NCBI GenBank assembly: GCA_963775805.1
Contig: CAVZKG010000001.1
Span: 1,922,001 to 1,986,000 of the forward strand
DNA: 64,000 nucleotides
DNA from: JAFAMB01 sp963775805
GTDB taxonomy: Bacteria; Verrucomicrobiota; Verrucomicrobiia; Chthoniobacterales; JAFAMB01
Direction of reading: 5' to 3'
The notes beneath the pieces are model-generated. The model did no database searches and was not told the DNA's origin. It saw only the letters and a program-made list of their open reading frames with translations. Each line of letters opens with the position of its first letter. Position 1 is the stretch's first letter. Below are positions 52,768 through 62,136 of this stretch, piece by piece. The position numbers and the translations under genes are program-made.

Positions 52768-53991
52768 TCACGCCGTAACTTCCGCCGACCTCTCAAGTCG
52801 TTTCTGCAGAATACGGACTCCCTTCAGGAGAAAAGAGTTTAGCGCGATCGATATCAGGGCGCCGGCGACAATCAGGCTACGACCCTGGGCAGTCAGCAGA
52901 TGGAGCTCCGTTCCGAGCTCACCTAAGATAAAGGAAAATTCACCGATCTGCGCCAGGCTCGCCGCGACTACCAGCGCCGAGGAAACCGGTTGTCGCAGAA
53001 AGACAACGATGAGAAATGCGACGAGCGATTTTCCGAGAACGATGACACCAAGAACGGCCAATACCTGAAGCGGTTGTGTAACGAGAATCTGAGGATCGAA
53101 GAGCATTCCCATTGCAACGAAGAAAAGGGCGGTGAACGCGTCTTGAAACGGTCGCATCTCTTCGGATGCGCGATGGCTGTGGTCAGATTCTCCAACCACA
53201 ACGCCGGCAAAAAACGCGCCGAGAGCAAATGATAGGTTGAACAGTTCCGCGGCGCCAAAACCGAAACCAATTGCGACCGCGACAACCGCAAGAGTGAACA
53301 ATTCCCTCGATCCGGTCGCGACAATTTTTTCCAGAAACCATGGTAAAAGGCGCACTCCGACCACCAGCATCAGAACAACGAAACCGACAAATTTCGCAGT
53401 AATAATGGCCAGAGCCGAATAGAGTTGTGTGTTATCAGCGGTGTGGACTCCCTCGCCACCTCCTCCGAGCAATCCGGCCAAAGCCGGCAACAAAACGAGG
53501 ATCAAAACGGTCACAAGGTCCTCGACGACAAGCCAGCCAACCGCTATTCGGCCACTTAGTGACTCGAGAATCCCCTCCTTTTCAAGTGCACGTAGCAGCA
53601 CCACAGTACTTGCGACCGAGAGAGCCAGCCCAAGGACCAGTCCTGAGCCAAAGGACCAACCCCAGAACTTTGTGACAAAGCAGGTCAAAAGCACCGCTGC
53701 CGCGATCTGCACAAAGGCGCCTGGAATTGCGATTTTGCGAACCGCCAGCAGGTCGCGGATCGAGAAGTGCATCCCGACGCCAAACATCAGAAGAATCACC
53801 CCGATCTCGGCGAGCTGAGGCGCCAATTTCGCGTCTGCCACAAAGCCTGGTGTGAAAGGACCAACAGCGATACCCGCAAGCAAGTATCCAAGCAGCGAAG
53901 GCAGGCGGAGGCGACTCGCGATATACCCTGCTATCAGGGCATAAACCAGGCCAACGGCCATGGTCGATACGAGCGTGATGTCATGATGCAC
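52768..53991 (-). CDS. Cation:proton antiporter, CPA2 (KefB/RosB-like) family
   Basis: A 407-residue inner-membrane protein with about 12 helices, with LPSLLGYLLAGIAVGPFTPG near the start and FFAGVVVGESDHSHRASEEM in the middle (the SDHSHRA-type phrase of RosB/YbaL proteins). No C-terminal RCK/TrkA domain is present, unlike KefB/C. It ends the six-gene minus-strand run and lies 7 bp after the CBM protein gene. Confidence 0.88.
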   Translation of the reverse strand: MHHDITLVSTMAVGLVYALIAGYIASRLRLPSLLGYLLAGIAVGPFTPGFVADAKLAPQLAEIGVILLMFGVGMHFSIRDLLAVRKIAIPGAFVQIAAAVLLTCFVTKFWGWSFGSGLVLGLALSVASTVVLLRALEKEGILESLSGRIAVGWLVVEDLVTVLILVLLPALAGLLGGGGEGVHTADNTQLYSALAIITAKFVGFVVLMLVVGVRLLPWFLEKIVATGSRELFTLAVVAVAIGFGFGAAELFNLSFALGAFFAGVVVGESDHSHRASEEMRPFQDAFTALFFVAMGMLFDPQILVTQPLQVLAVLGVIVLGKSLVAFLIVVFLRQPVSSALVVAASLAQIGEFSFILGELGTELHLLTAQGRSLIVAGALISIALNSFLLKGVRILQKRLERSAEVTA

Positions 53992-53998
53992 AGGTGCG

Positions 53999-54499
53999 CT
54001 ATTTTTCGTTCACCTGCACGTTGCTGAAGGAGTACGAACCTGGATTCGCAGAGAGCCCTGAAAGGGTCAATCGCCCAGGATTAGCCGCGTCCGTCGTGTT
54101 GAACACGACACTGAATTCGCTCCACTGATCGGAAAGATGCACTGTCGTTCCCTCTGCAATGGAAGCCTGGTTCCCATTCACTTTCTCGGGAACGACGTAA
54201 ACGTAATGCGACGGAACGGACTTTGCCTGGAACTTGATTTCGTACGTCTTGCCGGGTTCAAAATTCACATCCGGTGCTCGCAATTCGACACTCCAAAATT
54301 CCAAGCCGGTCTTCTTTACAACTGCGGTCACCGCCGGCTCGCTGTTTGGCCCATCATTATTGACGAACGCGGTGGCTTCGGCTCCCTCGATCACTTCCAG
54401 ATGAAAACGGTTCACATCGATGCCGCTCTCCTGCGCATTTACGAATCGCGTGGAGCCCAGAAGTAATAGCGTGAGAAGTGTTACCGCAAATGGCTTCAT
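53999..54499 (-). CDS. Secreted carbohydrate-binding-module-like protein
   Basis: A 166-residue protein with signal MKPFAVTLLTLLLLGSTRF and a single beta-sandwich domain resembling CBM4/9 (CenC-like) modules, seen in WSVELRAPDVNFEPGKTYEI, FQAKS, WSEFSVVFNTTD and SYSFSNVQV. No catalytic domain is attached. Overlaps the methyltransferase gene by 4 bp. Substrate unknown. Confidence 0.65.
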   Translation of the reverse strand: MKPFAVTLLTLLLLGSTRFVNAQESGIDVNRFHLEVIEGAEATAFVNNDGPNSEPAVTAVVKKTGLEFWSVELRAPDVNFEPGKTYEIKFQAKSVPSHYVYVVPEKVNGNQASIAEGTTVHLSDQWSEFSVVFNTTDAANPGRLTLSGLSANPGSYSFSNVQVNEK

Positions 54500-55248
54500 T
54501 GAGACGCCATTCTCGCCGGAGATTGCCCTCTGTTCAACTCTTCAAGCCAGATCGCCTGACGGCTGACAGGGAATCGTCGATGACCAAACTTTTCCCAACC
54601 CGCTTTTGCCGCGATCTGATCCATTTCGGAATACGAAAACGCCCGTCGAATTGACAGATGCGCGTCGTATCGGGTCATCGGTTCTCGATAAAAGAAGCGG
54701 GTCAGAAAATATATGCCTGCGATTCCAAGATCGCTGCGCTCCAAATCAGCGATCAGGACGCCTATAGTTGCCAGAGCTCGCGCCCGGCGGAGCAGAAAGC
54801 TCGCACGATCATCTTCAAAATGGTGAAGCGCGAGTGAACAAAACACGAAGTCCGCGGGAGCACTCTGTGTAAAATTCATCACATCGGACGCGACGAATGA
54901 TATCTCGGGATGCAATCGCGACCGCCGCGCAGCAAGTTCAAGAGTGGCCGGCTGAAAATCAACCGCGGTCACGCGAACCGTCACATCGTTCGCACGACAC
55001 CAATCGACCATAAATCTCGGGATATCTCCAAAGCCTGTGCACAAATCGATCACAGTCACTTCGGATCCGGCGCGAAACCAGCGCCGTAGAAAGTGTCGGA
55101 CCAGCGAGTAACTTCCGAAAAACCGGTTCAATTTGCAAAGGTTCTCGAGGTCGCATTCGAGTTCCGCCGAGACCGGTTGCGGGCGATCCATCATCTCGAG
55201 GAGTGCACCGTCGAAGTCCCGCCGGGGTACGAGCCAGTTTGTGAACAC
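54496..55248 (-). CDS. Class I SAM-dependent methyltransferase
   Basis: A 250-residue protein with SAM motif I VTVIDLCTGFGDIPRFM near residue 68, motif II VTAVDFQPAT and DFVFCSLALHHFED (motif IV). An N-terminal helical segment (LENLCKLNRFFGSYSLV) resembles methyltransferases linked to polyketide or isoprenoid gene sets, but no such genes are here. Its substrate is unknown. Lies 11 bp after pgeF in the same run. Confidence 0.8.
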   Translation of the reverse strand: MFTNWLVPRRDFDGALLEMMDRPQPVSAELECDLENLCKLNRFFGSYSLVRHFLRRWFRAGSEVTVIDLCTGFGDIPRFMVDWCRANDVTVRVTAVDFQPATLELAARRSRLHPEISFVASDVMNFTQSAPADFVFCSLALHHFEDDRASFLLRRARALATIGVLIADLERSDLGIAGIYFLTRFFYREPMTRYDAHLSIRRAFSYSEMDQIAAKAGWEKFGHRRFPVSRQAIWLEELNRGQSPARMASQ

Positions 55249-55259
55249 GGATTCTTCCG

Positions 55260-55913
55260 TTATGGACCTTTTAATGCGAGCAGTGCAAGCATCCGACCGG
55301 TACGCCCTTTTTCCTTCCGATACGAATAAAACCGCTCCAGATCCGTTGCTGTGTTTTCACCGCAATCAAACACCTGGTTCAGACCGGCCTCCTCGAGTTC
55401 GCGTACAATTTCACTTGCGAAATCGACCTCATATTCCGGAGGGCGGATACAGGGGCTTAATTGCGCCACGATGTCGGCCGGAACCGTCCCGAATTCCATC
55501 GCCATTTTTTGGACGGCAGCGCCAACAACATTCAATTCGGTTCCTTTTTTTCCAGAATGCACCAATCCTATAGCTTTTCGTTTAAGATCGACCAGAAACA
55601 CCGCGCAACAATCGGCGACATATATCCCGAGGAGTACATTCGGATCTCGTGTGATCAAAGCATCTGCATGCGCGCTCCTTATTGGAGAATCCACAGTCAC
55701 CGCAGCGATCAGGCTGCTATGGACCTGTTCGGCCATGCGAAACTCTCGGGGACCGAAACCGCCGCGAAGAACGTCGTGATAGGATTCCAGCCGCTGCAAC
55801 GCGGCCTCTCGATCCGTGCGCACATCAAGCCCCGGCACTCTCAGAACAAAGCCGTGCAGAACGTTTCCAAGCGCATCCAGAGCAGGGAACCGTTCGACTG
55901 ACGCGTTAGTCAT
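55260..55913 (-). CDS. pgeF: Peptidoglycan editing factor PgeF-like (YfiH/laccase-domain)
   Basis: A 217-residue DUF152-type protein. Its family members edit L-Ser mis-incorporated into peptidoglycan precursors. Metal or active-site features are EQVH, YVADCCAVFL and the His of VHSGKKGT. The common family phrase is VHAGWRG; here W and R are replaced by K and K. The start at ATG 55913 overlaps the tolC stop by 8 bp; an upstream frame to 56033 is antisense-like. The altered loop leaves function uncertain. Confidence 0.82.
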   Translation of the reverse strand: MTNASVERFPALDALGNVLHGFVLRVPGLDVRTDREAALQRLESYHDVLRGGFGPREFRMAEQVHSSLIAAVTVDSPIRSAHADALITRDPNVLLGIYVADCCAVFLVDLKRKAIGLVHSGKKGTELNVVGAAVQKMAMEFGTVPADIVAQLSPCIRPPEYEVDFASEIVRELEEAGLNQVFDCGENTATDLERFYSYRKEKGRTGRMLALLALKGP

Positions 55914-57498
55914 TGATCGTTTCGACCTTCCCTTGCGGCGGGACGAGTGATTCGCGTTTTGCTTTCTGTGTCGCCGGTTTACCCGGATCCAGAGGAGAAT
56001 CGTGTCGCGATTGAGCCGCCCTTTTCGCTTCATCGGCGGTCAATGTGGCAGGACGCGTCAGCGGATCGTCGAACATATCGTTATACCTGGTTTCGGTTGC
56101 CGTTGCGAGCTGGTAAGAAGCAACCGCGGATATGTAAGAAAACTCTGCCTGCACCAGATTCGAACGTGCGGTGGTCAGCTGTTGCTGCGCGTTCAAAACG
56201 TCGAGTTGAGTGCCGGTCCCCGCAGCGAGTCGCTCATCCGCGAGACGTAACGCTTCCAAGTTGACGTTCACACCGGTCTGGGCAGAGTCGACTGTTCCAA
56301 CGGCCTGTCGCAAATTGCTGACAGCGGTGGCCACTTCAAGTTCGACCTGGCGTACTGAATCGTCATACGTCACCTTGGACTGCTCCAGCTGCGCCCTGGC
56401 TTCCTTCACTCTTCCATAAGTCAGAAAGCCGTCGAAGATGTTCCAGGAACCCTGCACACCAAGGAACCAGCCTTGCAACGTCTGGCTCAAATTGTTGAAC
56501 TCCGGATTACTCCTCTGTTCCAGTCCGATATCCGCAGTAAAAGTCGGCTGATATCCGGCCGCCTGGACCGTGATATTCTCAACACTCGAAAGGATTGCCG
56601 ATCTTTGGGCCTTCAGGAATGGCCGATTTGCCCGCGCTGCAATTAAAGCGGAACCAAGATCATATTTGATCGGATTGAATGTGAGCTCTCCTGTAATCGG
56701 CAGCGGATTGTCTGTCGTGTACTGCCGATCCGCCGGGATACCGAGTGTCCGGGCCAGAGTGAGCTGAGAGATGCGATAATTGTTTCGCGCAGCGATCAAT
56801 TGCGGAATTTGGTTTTCCAAAGTGCCCTCGGCCTGAAGCACATTGAATTGAGGAACTGTGCCGGCCTCGTAGCGGCTTTTCTGGTCTTCCAACTGGCTTT
56901 GAAGAAGATTGACGGACTCTTCCTGAACCTGCACTAGCGCTTTATCCAGGAGGATTTGGTAAAACTGCGTCCGGACGGTTGAAACGATGTTATCGATCGT
57001 GTCGCGAAGCGTGTAGTAAGCCTGATCTTCACTGATCCGCGCGGCCCGTCTGGAAGCGATCGTTGCGCCGCCATCCCAGATCAGCTGCGAGGCAGTCAAC
57101 GTTACCTGCCAAGACTGGTTCGCAGCAGTCGTTGAAGGCACCGGAACTGAAATCGCGTTATTTGCCCCATTCGGGCCGACGACGAGATTTTGGCCTTGTG
57201 GCACCGCAAGCAGGTCAACATTTGATGTCGACGGTGGATTTAAGCGGTTATCCTGCTGCGAGTAGTTTGTGGCAGCGGTCAGCTGCGGCAATAGCTTCGC
57301 CTGCGCTTGATACACCAGACCCTTCTGAACCTTAAGCTGCTGGATTTGTGTTAGGATTGAGGGGTTCTGCATCAGTGCAAGTTGGACAGCTTCATCGACG
57401 GTTAACGGATGATTTCGGTAACCAGCGATCGGCTCGCCGGCGTTCAAAGTGCAGGTCATGCCTGCCACGGCTAAAGCGTACAGCGTAAGTCTCATCAT
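55906..57498 (-). CDS. TolC family outer-membrane efflux protein
   Basis: A 530-residue outer-membrane channel with signal MMRLTLYALAVAGMTCTLNAG. It shows the double OEP repeat structure: residues 30-240 and 265-480, with NPSILTQIQQLKVQKG and ERLAAGTGTQLDVLNAQQQL. The C-terminal 45 residues are charged and extended. It overlaps the marR stop by 4 bp (ATGA), so MarR probably controls it. No RND pump genes are adjacent. Confidence 0.9.
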   Translation of the reverse strand: MMRLTLYALAVAGMTCTLNAGEPIAGYRNHPLTVDEAVQLALMQNPSILTQIQQLKVQKGLVYQAQAKLLPQLTAATNYSQQDNRLNPPSTSNVDLLAVPQGQNLVVGPNGANNAISVPVPSTTAANQSWQVTLTASQLIWDGGATIASRRAARISEDQAYYTLRDTIDNIVSTVRTQFYQILLDKALVQVQEESVNLLQSQLEDQKSRYEAGTVPQFNVLQAEGTLENQIPQLIAARNNYRISQLTLARTLGIPADRQYTTDNPLPITGELTFNPIKYDLGSALIAARANRPFLKAQRSAILSSVENITVQAAGYQPTFTADIGLEQRSNPEFNNLSQTLQGWFLGVQGSWNIFDGFLTYGRVKEARAQLEQSKVTYDDSVRQVELEVATAVSNLRQAVGTVDSAQTGVNVNLEALRLADERLAAGTGTQLDVLNAQQQLTTARSNLVQAEFSYISAVASYQLATATETRYNDMFDDPLTRPATLTADEAKRAAQSRHDSPLDPGKPATQKAKRESLVPPQGKVETIND

Positions 57499-57986
57499 TG
57501 TCTTTTTGGCAATTTATCAGAACAGTCTGCGATTTTGCGATAGATCTGCCGCCAGGCCAATCCCTCTTCGACAGTCAGATACTCACGCAACAGAGTCATA
57601 ATCTTATTCACCACATCTCGACGAATCTCAGCGACCAATCCAGACCCTTTCGAAGTGATTTTGACCATTACTTTGCGACGATCATCCAACGCGTGGGAGC
57701 GTTCGACATACCCAAGCTTCTCCAGTCGATCGACCAACCCGGTCGCAGCGGCAGTTGTGTGCCCCATTTTCGAAGCGATCCCGGACATGGTGATCACCTC
57801 CTGTTTATCGAGGTAACCGAGCAAAAAGTATTGCGGAAAAGAAACGCTGCCGCGCCCAAGTTTCTCCGAAAGATTGTGAAGGAACTTGCGCTGCATGTGC
57901 ATAACGATTTCAGCTAACTCCTCCGCGGCGACCTGCATTTCTGCGTCGGAAGCCATCGGGATCGAGTGTTGCTCAGTCGTAAACAT
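57495..57986 (-). CDS. MarR family transcriptional regulator
   Basis: A 163-residue winged-helix regulator. The recognition region is TMSGIASKMGHTTAAATGLV with the wing ERSHALDDRRKVMVKITSKG. First gene of the marR-tolC-pgeF-methyltransferase-CBM-antiporter run. ATG 57986 is used; ATG 57956 is an alternative. The 244-bp gap up to icd would carry its promoter and operator, but no clear dyad was seen. Confidence 0.9.
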   Translation of the reverse strand: MFTTEQHSIPMASDAEMQVAAEELAEIVMHMQRKFLHNLSEKLGRGSVSFPQYFLLGYLDKQEVITMSGIASKMGHTTAAATGLVDRLEKLGYVERSHALDDRRKVMVKITSKGSGLVAEIRRDVVNKIMTLLREYLTVEEGLAWRQIYRKIADCSDKLPKRQ

Positions 57987-58230
57987 AGTCGATATAAGAT
58001 TTCAACAGCGTTAAATTTCGCCCGCCAAGATTAAAGCATAGAGCCTTTCGTTTGCAACTCTTGCGAGCCCGCCTGGTCATTCTCCGATCCGCTCTAAAAG
58101 CCATTTTTCACAAGTCGGATTCGTGCACTCGAAACCGAAAACGCCATTTGCACGAGGCGAGTTTTTGGGTGAGGAATGCTCTTCCGAATAGATTCCGGAC
58201 CCATCAACTTCCGGTACCCGTCGAAGCAAT

Positions 58231-59583
58231 ATGGCATACCAATCAGTTCAACCGCCCACCGGTGAAAAAATCACGATTCACAATGGCAACATACAGTGTC
58301 CCAACAATCCGGTAATTCCGTTTATTCGCGGAGACGGCACAGGCCCGGATATCTGGGCGGCAAGCGTTCGCGTTTTTGATGCGGCGGTTGAAAAGGCGTA
58401 CAAAGGTTCGAAAAAGATTTCGTGGTTTGAAGTTTTTGCGGGCGAAACAGCTAAGAATCGTTTTGACGACTGGCTGCCGGAAGACACCGTCAATGCATTC
58501 CGTGAATACCTCGTTGGGATTAAAGGACCGCTCACAACGCCTGTCGGAGGCGGAATCCGCTCTTTGAATGTTGCTCTGCGGCAATTGCTCGATTTATACG
58601 TCTGCCTGCGTCCCGTCCAGTATTTCAGCGGAGTCCCCTCGCCTGTAAAAAATCCTGAGAAAGTGAACATGGTCATTTTCCGGGAAAATACAGAGGACAT
58701 CTATGCCGGAATCGAATTTAGGGCCGGGACACCGGAAGCCCAACGATTCCTGAAGGCGTTTGAACAGGAGTTCCCAAAGGAATTTTCCAAGATCCGTTTT
58801 GGAACTGAGAAAGCGGCTTCGGAATTCCTGGCCGCTGAACCGGCCCTTGGAACATCTTCAATTGAGGTTGGGATCGGCATCAAGCCAGTTAGCCACGTTG
58901 GTTCAAACCGCCTGATCGCCGCCGCGATCCGTTACGCAATCGCAAACAAGCGCAAATCCGTCACATTTGTGCACAAGGGAAACATCATGAAGTTCACTGA
59001 AGGGAGCTTCCGAGATTGGGGATATGAACTTGCCGATACCCTCTTCAAGAACGAGACCTATTCCTGGGCGATCTGGGAACGGACTAAAAAAGAAAAGGGT
59101 GAAAAAGCCGCCAACGATGAGATGAAATCGGCGTTGGCTGAAGGCAAAATTCTTGTCAAAGACGCAATTGCCGACATCACGCTGCAACAGGTATTGACCC
59201 GTCCCGAAGATTTCGATGTGATCGCGACGCTTAACCTGAATGGCGACTATCTCTCCGATGCATTGGCAGCACAGGTCGGCGGGATCGGAATTGCTCCCGG
59301 TGGCAACATTAACTATCACACCGGACACGCGATCTTCGAAGCCACCCACGGAACTGCACCGAAATATGCGAATCTGGACCGGGTCAACCCGGGATCCGTT
59401 GTGCTATCGGGTGAAATGATGCTCCGGCATCTCGGCTGGATTGAGGCAGCCGACCTGGTGCTCAAAGGATTGAACGATGCGATCGCCAGCAAGCGTGTCA
59501 CCTATGATTTTGCGCGCCTGATGGACGGGGGAACCGAAATCAAATGTTCAGAGTTCGGGGATAATATTATCTCCCACATGTGA
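58231..59583 (+). CDS. icd: NADP-dependent isocitrate dehydrogenase
   Basis: A 450-residue TCA-cycle enzyme turning isocitrate into 2-oxoglutarate. The start is near PVIPFIRGDGTGPDIW, the substrate-binding Ser loop is GGGIRSLNVALRQ, and NMVIFRENTEDIYAGIE is the IDH signature. GDYLSDALAAQVGG and ATHGTAPKYA complete the family pattern. 2-oxoglutarate also feeds the PII signal made at 14.6 kb. Stands alone on the plus strand. Confidence 0.95.
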   Translation: MAYQSVQPPTGEKITIHNGNIQCPNNPVIPFIRGDGTGPDIWAASVRVFDAAVEKAYKGSKKISWFEVFAGETAKNRFDDWLPEDTVNAFREYLVGIKGPLTTPVGGGIRSLNVALRQLLDLYVCLRPVQYFSGVPSPVKNPEKVNMVIFRENTEDIYAGIEFRAGTPEAQRFLKAFEQEFPKEFSKIRFGTEKAASEFLAAEPALGTSSIEVGIGIKPVSHVGSNRLIAAAIRYAIANKRKSVTFVHKGNIMKFTEGSFRDWGYELADTLFKNETYSWAIWERTKKEKGEKAANDEMKSALAEGKILVKDAIADITLQQVLTRPEDFDVIATLNLNGDYLSDALAAQVGGIGIAPGGNINYHTGHAIFEATHGTAPKYANLDRVNPGSVVLSGEMMLRHLGWIEAADLVLKGLNDAIASKRVTYDFARLMDGGTEIKCSEFGDNIISHM

Positions 59584-59597
59584 CGAAGGAGTTGTCG

Positions 59598-59675
59598 GTT
59601 GTCAGTGTTTCGCAGAATGGGGAAGAGCAGTCCATTTTTGAGTTGCCCTTTCCCAATCTCTCAAACACTGACTAC
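59598..59675. repeat. Inverted repeat with 52-bp spacer after icd
   Basis: GTTGTCAGTGTTT (59598-59610) and AAACACTGACTAC (59663-59675) pair at 12 of 13 positions around 52 bases. It sits between icd and the convergent AI-2E-type gene. It might act as a terminator for both or be a remnant of a small palindromic element. A 68-residue frame across it was not accepted as a gene. Confidence 0.5.
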
Positions 59676-59687
59676 TTCTGCCCCGGG

Positions 59688-60899
59688 CTAAGTGGCTATT
59701 TCGATTTCATCCTTCGTCGGGATGGGATCCTGGAAGAAGATATTTCTCTGGCGATCCCAAACATATCGATGAAGAAGCACTTTTAGAGTGGCCGTCAGCG
59801 GAATGGCGAGGATTGCGCCCAGTAATCCTCCGAGGACAAGCGTCCAAAGGAATACAGAAAGGATGACGGTCATTGGATGGAGGCCGACCGAGTTGCCGAC
59901 GATTCTGGGAGTAGTCACAAGACCGTCGATCTGAGCCACAATCAGGAAGAAAATTATAGTCACCCAAAGCGGGTGCGCCCAGTCGTTGAATTGTGCGAAC
60001 GCAACGAGGATCGCCGGGATGTAACAGATGATGTACCCGACATAGGGGATGATCCCAAAAAACGCGAAAAACAAGCCGATCAGGAACCCGAATTGCAGAC
60101 CCAGGATCGATAGCCCGATTGCCAGCAACAGACCATTAATAAGAGCAACGACAAGCTGGCCGCGGAAAAAATTGATGAGGTAACCATTGATTTCGGTCAA
60201 TACACTAACCACCTCGTCCTTGAACTCCGAGCGCCTTAAAGGAAGGTAGTTGCTCCAAGTTTGGGCGATACGTGGACTTTCTTTCAAAAAGAAGAAGAGA
60301 TAAATCGGAACGATCAGCAGCCCAACCATAAATCCAAACACACCGAAAACTCCGGTGAGGCTTGTCTGAACAAACGTCCATGTTCTTTGGACCAATGTGG
60401 GAAGTTGTTCCCTTAGATACTGCAACGATTGCTGCACGTATGGATTATCCCGATAACGTTCAAAGCGCCCTTTTGACGAATCCGAGGTCGGTTGCGCCGC
60501 CTGATCCGCGGCCGGAGTTCCACCGATTTGCGGAAGCTTCTCCAGGTTGTGTTCGAGGAACCCGTCAATTGCGCCCCAACTACGCTCAAGATAGCCTGGG
60601 AGATCGGACGAAAATTTGACGCTCTCGGTATAGATTGAGGGGACGACCCCGACAAACACCAAAACGCCACCGAGTACAAAGGCTCCGAATACCAGCACAA
60701 CGGCGAGAAGGCGTGGCATTTTTCGGCGTGCAAGCCAGGTCACCAATGGCTCCAGCAAATATGCGATGACGCCAGCGACCGCGACAGGTAACAAAAGCGG
60801 TTGAAGAAACGCCAGAATCTGTGTCGCCACGTACAGAGTGAATACGACGATCCCAGCGATCACCACCAAAGACAGGGAGGTGATCGCATTCCACAGCAT
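59688..60899 (-). CDS. AI-2E family transporter / PerM-type permease
   Basis: A 403-residue membrane protein with eight or so helices, including PLLLPVAVAGVIAYLLEPLV and FLIGLFFAFFGIIPYVGYI, and the C-terminal family phrase IVGNSVGLHPMTVILSVFLW. ATG 60899 is preferred because the upstream 33 residues are not membrane-like. Substrate unknown; members export AI-2 or other solutes. Confidence 0.85.
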   Translation of the reverse strand: MLWNAITSLSLVVIAGIVVFTLYVATQILAFLQPLLLPVAVAGVIAYLLEPLVTWLARRKMPRLLAVVLVFGAFVLGGVLVFVGVVPSIYTESVKFSSDLPGYLERSWGAIDGFLEHNLEKLPQIGGTPAADQAAQPTSDSSKGRFERYRDNPYVQQSLQYLREQLPTLVQRTWTFVQTSLTGVFGVFGFMVGLLIVPIYLFFFLKESPRIAQTWSNYLPLRRSEFKDEVVSVLTEINGYLINFFRGQLVVALINGLLLAIGLSILGLQFGFLIGLFFAFFGIIPYVGYIICYIPAILVAFAQFNDWAHPLWVTIIFFLIVAQIDGLVTTPRIVGNSVGLHPMTVILSVFLWTLVLGGLLGAILAIPLTATLKVLLHRYVWDRQRNIFFQDPIPTKDEIEIAT

Positions 60900-61137
60900 C
60901 TTTTTCTGCCAGGGTGTCGGATACAAGGTTGGCAGAAAGATGAGGTTCCGCCTCGCATGTTGCAACGAAAAAGCGAGCCCGGAAATTTCACAAACCAAAG
61001 CGTTCGTGAGATTTCTGGGCTGTTGCGACTACGGTGGCAGACAGAATTAAACGGATAGCGTGCTAAGATGTCTGACCTGTATGCCCTGCCCAGAAAAGGC
61101 AGACGCTGTTTCGAGGGCAAAACAGGAGCATTGATTT

Positions 61138-62127
61138 ATGACGAATTCGACAGAGGCGATCACAGAGGAAGTCAAAGCCAACGGACAATGGGCGCAAGCG
61201 GTGCAAAGCGAAATTTCTCGAGTGATTGTGGGTCAAAAGTATCTGATTGATCGACTACTGGTCGGACTTCTTGCCAACGGGCACGTCCTTTTGGAAGGGG
61301 TTCCGGGACTGGCTAAAACATTGGCAGTGAAAACATTGGCCTCCTGTGTCGATACCAAGTTTCAACGACTGCAGTTCACTCCGGACCTTTTGCCTGCGGA
61401 TATCATCGGTACGATGATCTACAATCCGCGCGACGGGGAATTTCGTCCGAAGCTTGGTCCGGTTTTTTCGAATCTTGTTTTAGCTGACGAGATCAATCGT
61501 GCGCCAGCCAAAGTCCAGAGCGCGCTGCTTGAGGCGATGCAAGAACGGAAAATCACGATCAGTGACCAGACTTACCCTTTGGCCGATCCGTTCCTGGTGC
61601 TGGCTACACAGAATCCGTTGGAACAGGAGGGAACGTATCAGCTACCGGAAGCGCAGTTGGATCGGTTCATGCTCAAGCTGAACATCGGATATCCGACCAA
61701 AGTTGAGGAGCGCAAAATCCTGGACCTGATGGGCACTTCCGCCCCGGATCTGTCCGTTCAAAAGGTTGCTTCGGTGGAAGAGGTCATTCGGTCACGCGAC
61801 ATCGTGAACCGGATTTTCATCGACGATCGGGTAAAGGATTACATTGTCGACATCGTTTGGGCGACTCGCCGGCCAGAGGAATTCCGCCTTGGGATGGATG
61901 GATTAATCCGTTACGGAGCATCCCCGCGCGCAACAATCAATCTTACTCTCGCAGCACGCGCACACGCATTTCTGAACGGCAGAGGGTACGTGACACCTCA
62001 GGACATCAAATCGGTCGGAGCAGATGTACTCAGACATCGTGTCATTGTTAGCTACGAGGCCGAAGCAGAGGAAATAACCAGTGAGATTGTTGTTCAACGA
62101 ATTTTTGCCGGGCTACCAGTCCCGTAA
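61138..62127 (+). CDS. MoxR family AAA+ ATPase
   Basis: A 329-residue AAA+ ATPase acting as a chaperone in metal-centre or complex assembly. Walker A is GVPGLAKT near residue 59, Walker B is LADEINRAPAKVQSALLEAM, and sensor 1 is LATQNPLEQEGTYQLPEAQLDRF. It starts a MoxR-DUF58-DUF4381-like-BatA operon that continues past the right edge. Confidence 0.93.
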   Translation: MTNSTEAITEEVKANGQWAQAVQSEISRVIVGQKYLIDRLLVGLLANGHVLLEGVPGLAKTLAVKTLASCVDTKFQRLQFTPDLLPADIIGTMIYNPRDGEFRPKLGPVFSNLVLADEINRAPAKVQSALLEAMQERKITISDQTYPLADPFLVLATQNPLEQEGTYQLPEAQLDRFMLKLNIGYPTKVEERKILDLMGTSAPDLSVQKVASVEEVIRSRDIVNRIFIDDRVKDYIVDIVWATRRPEEFRLGMDGLIRYGASPRATINLTLAARAHAFLNGRGYVTPQDIKSVGADVLRHRVIVSYEAEAEEITSEIVVQRIFAGLPVP

Positions 62128-62136
62128 ATTTGATCG

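Noticed and set aside
59580..59786. 68-residue plus-strand frame after icd
   Set aside because: It overlaps the icd stop, an inverted repeat and the end of the convergent permease gene, and its sequence shows no family.
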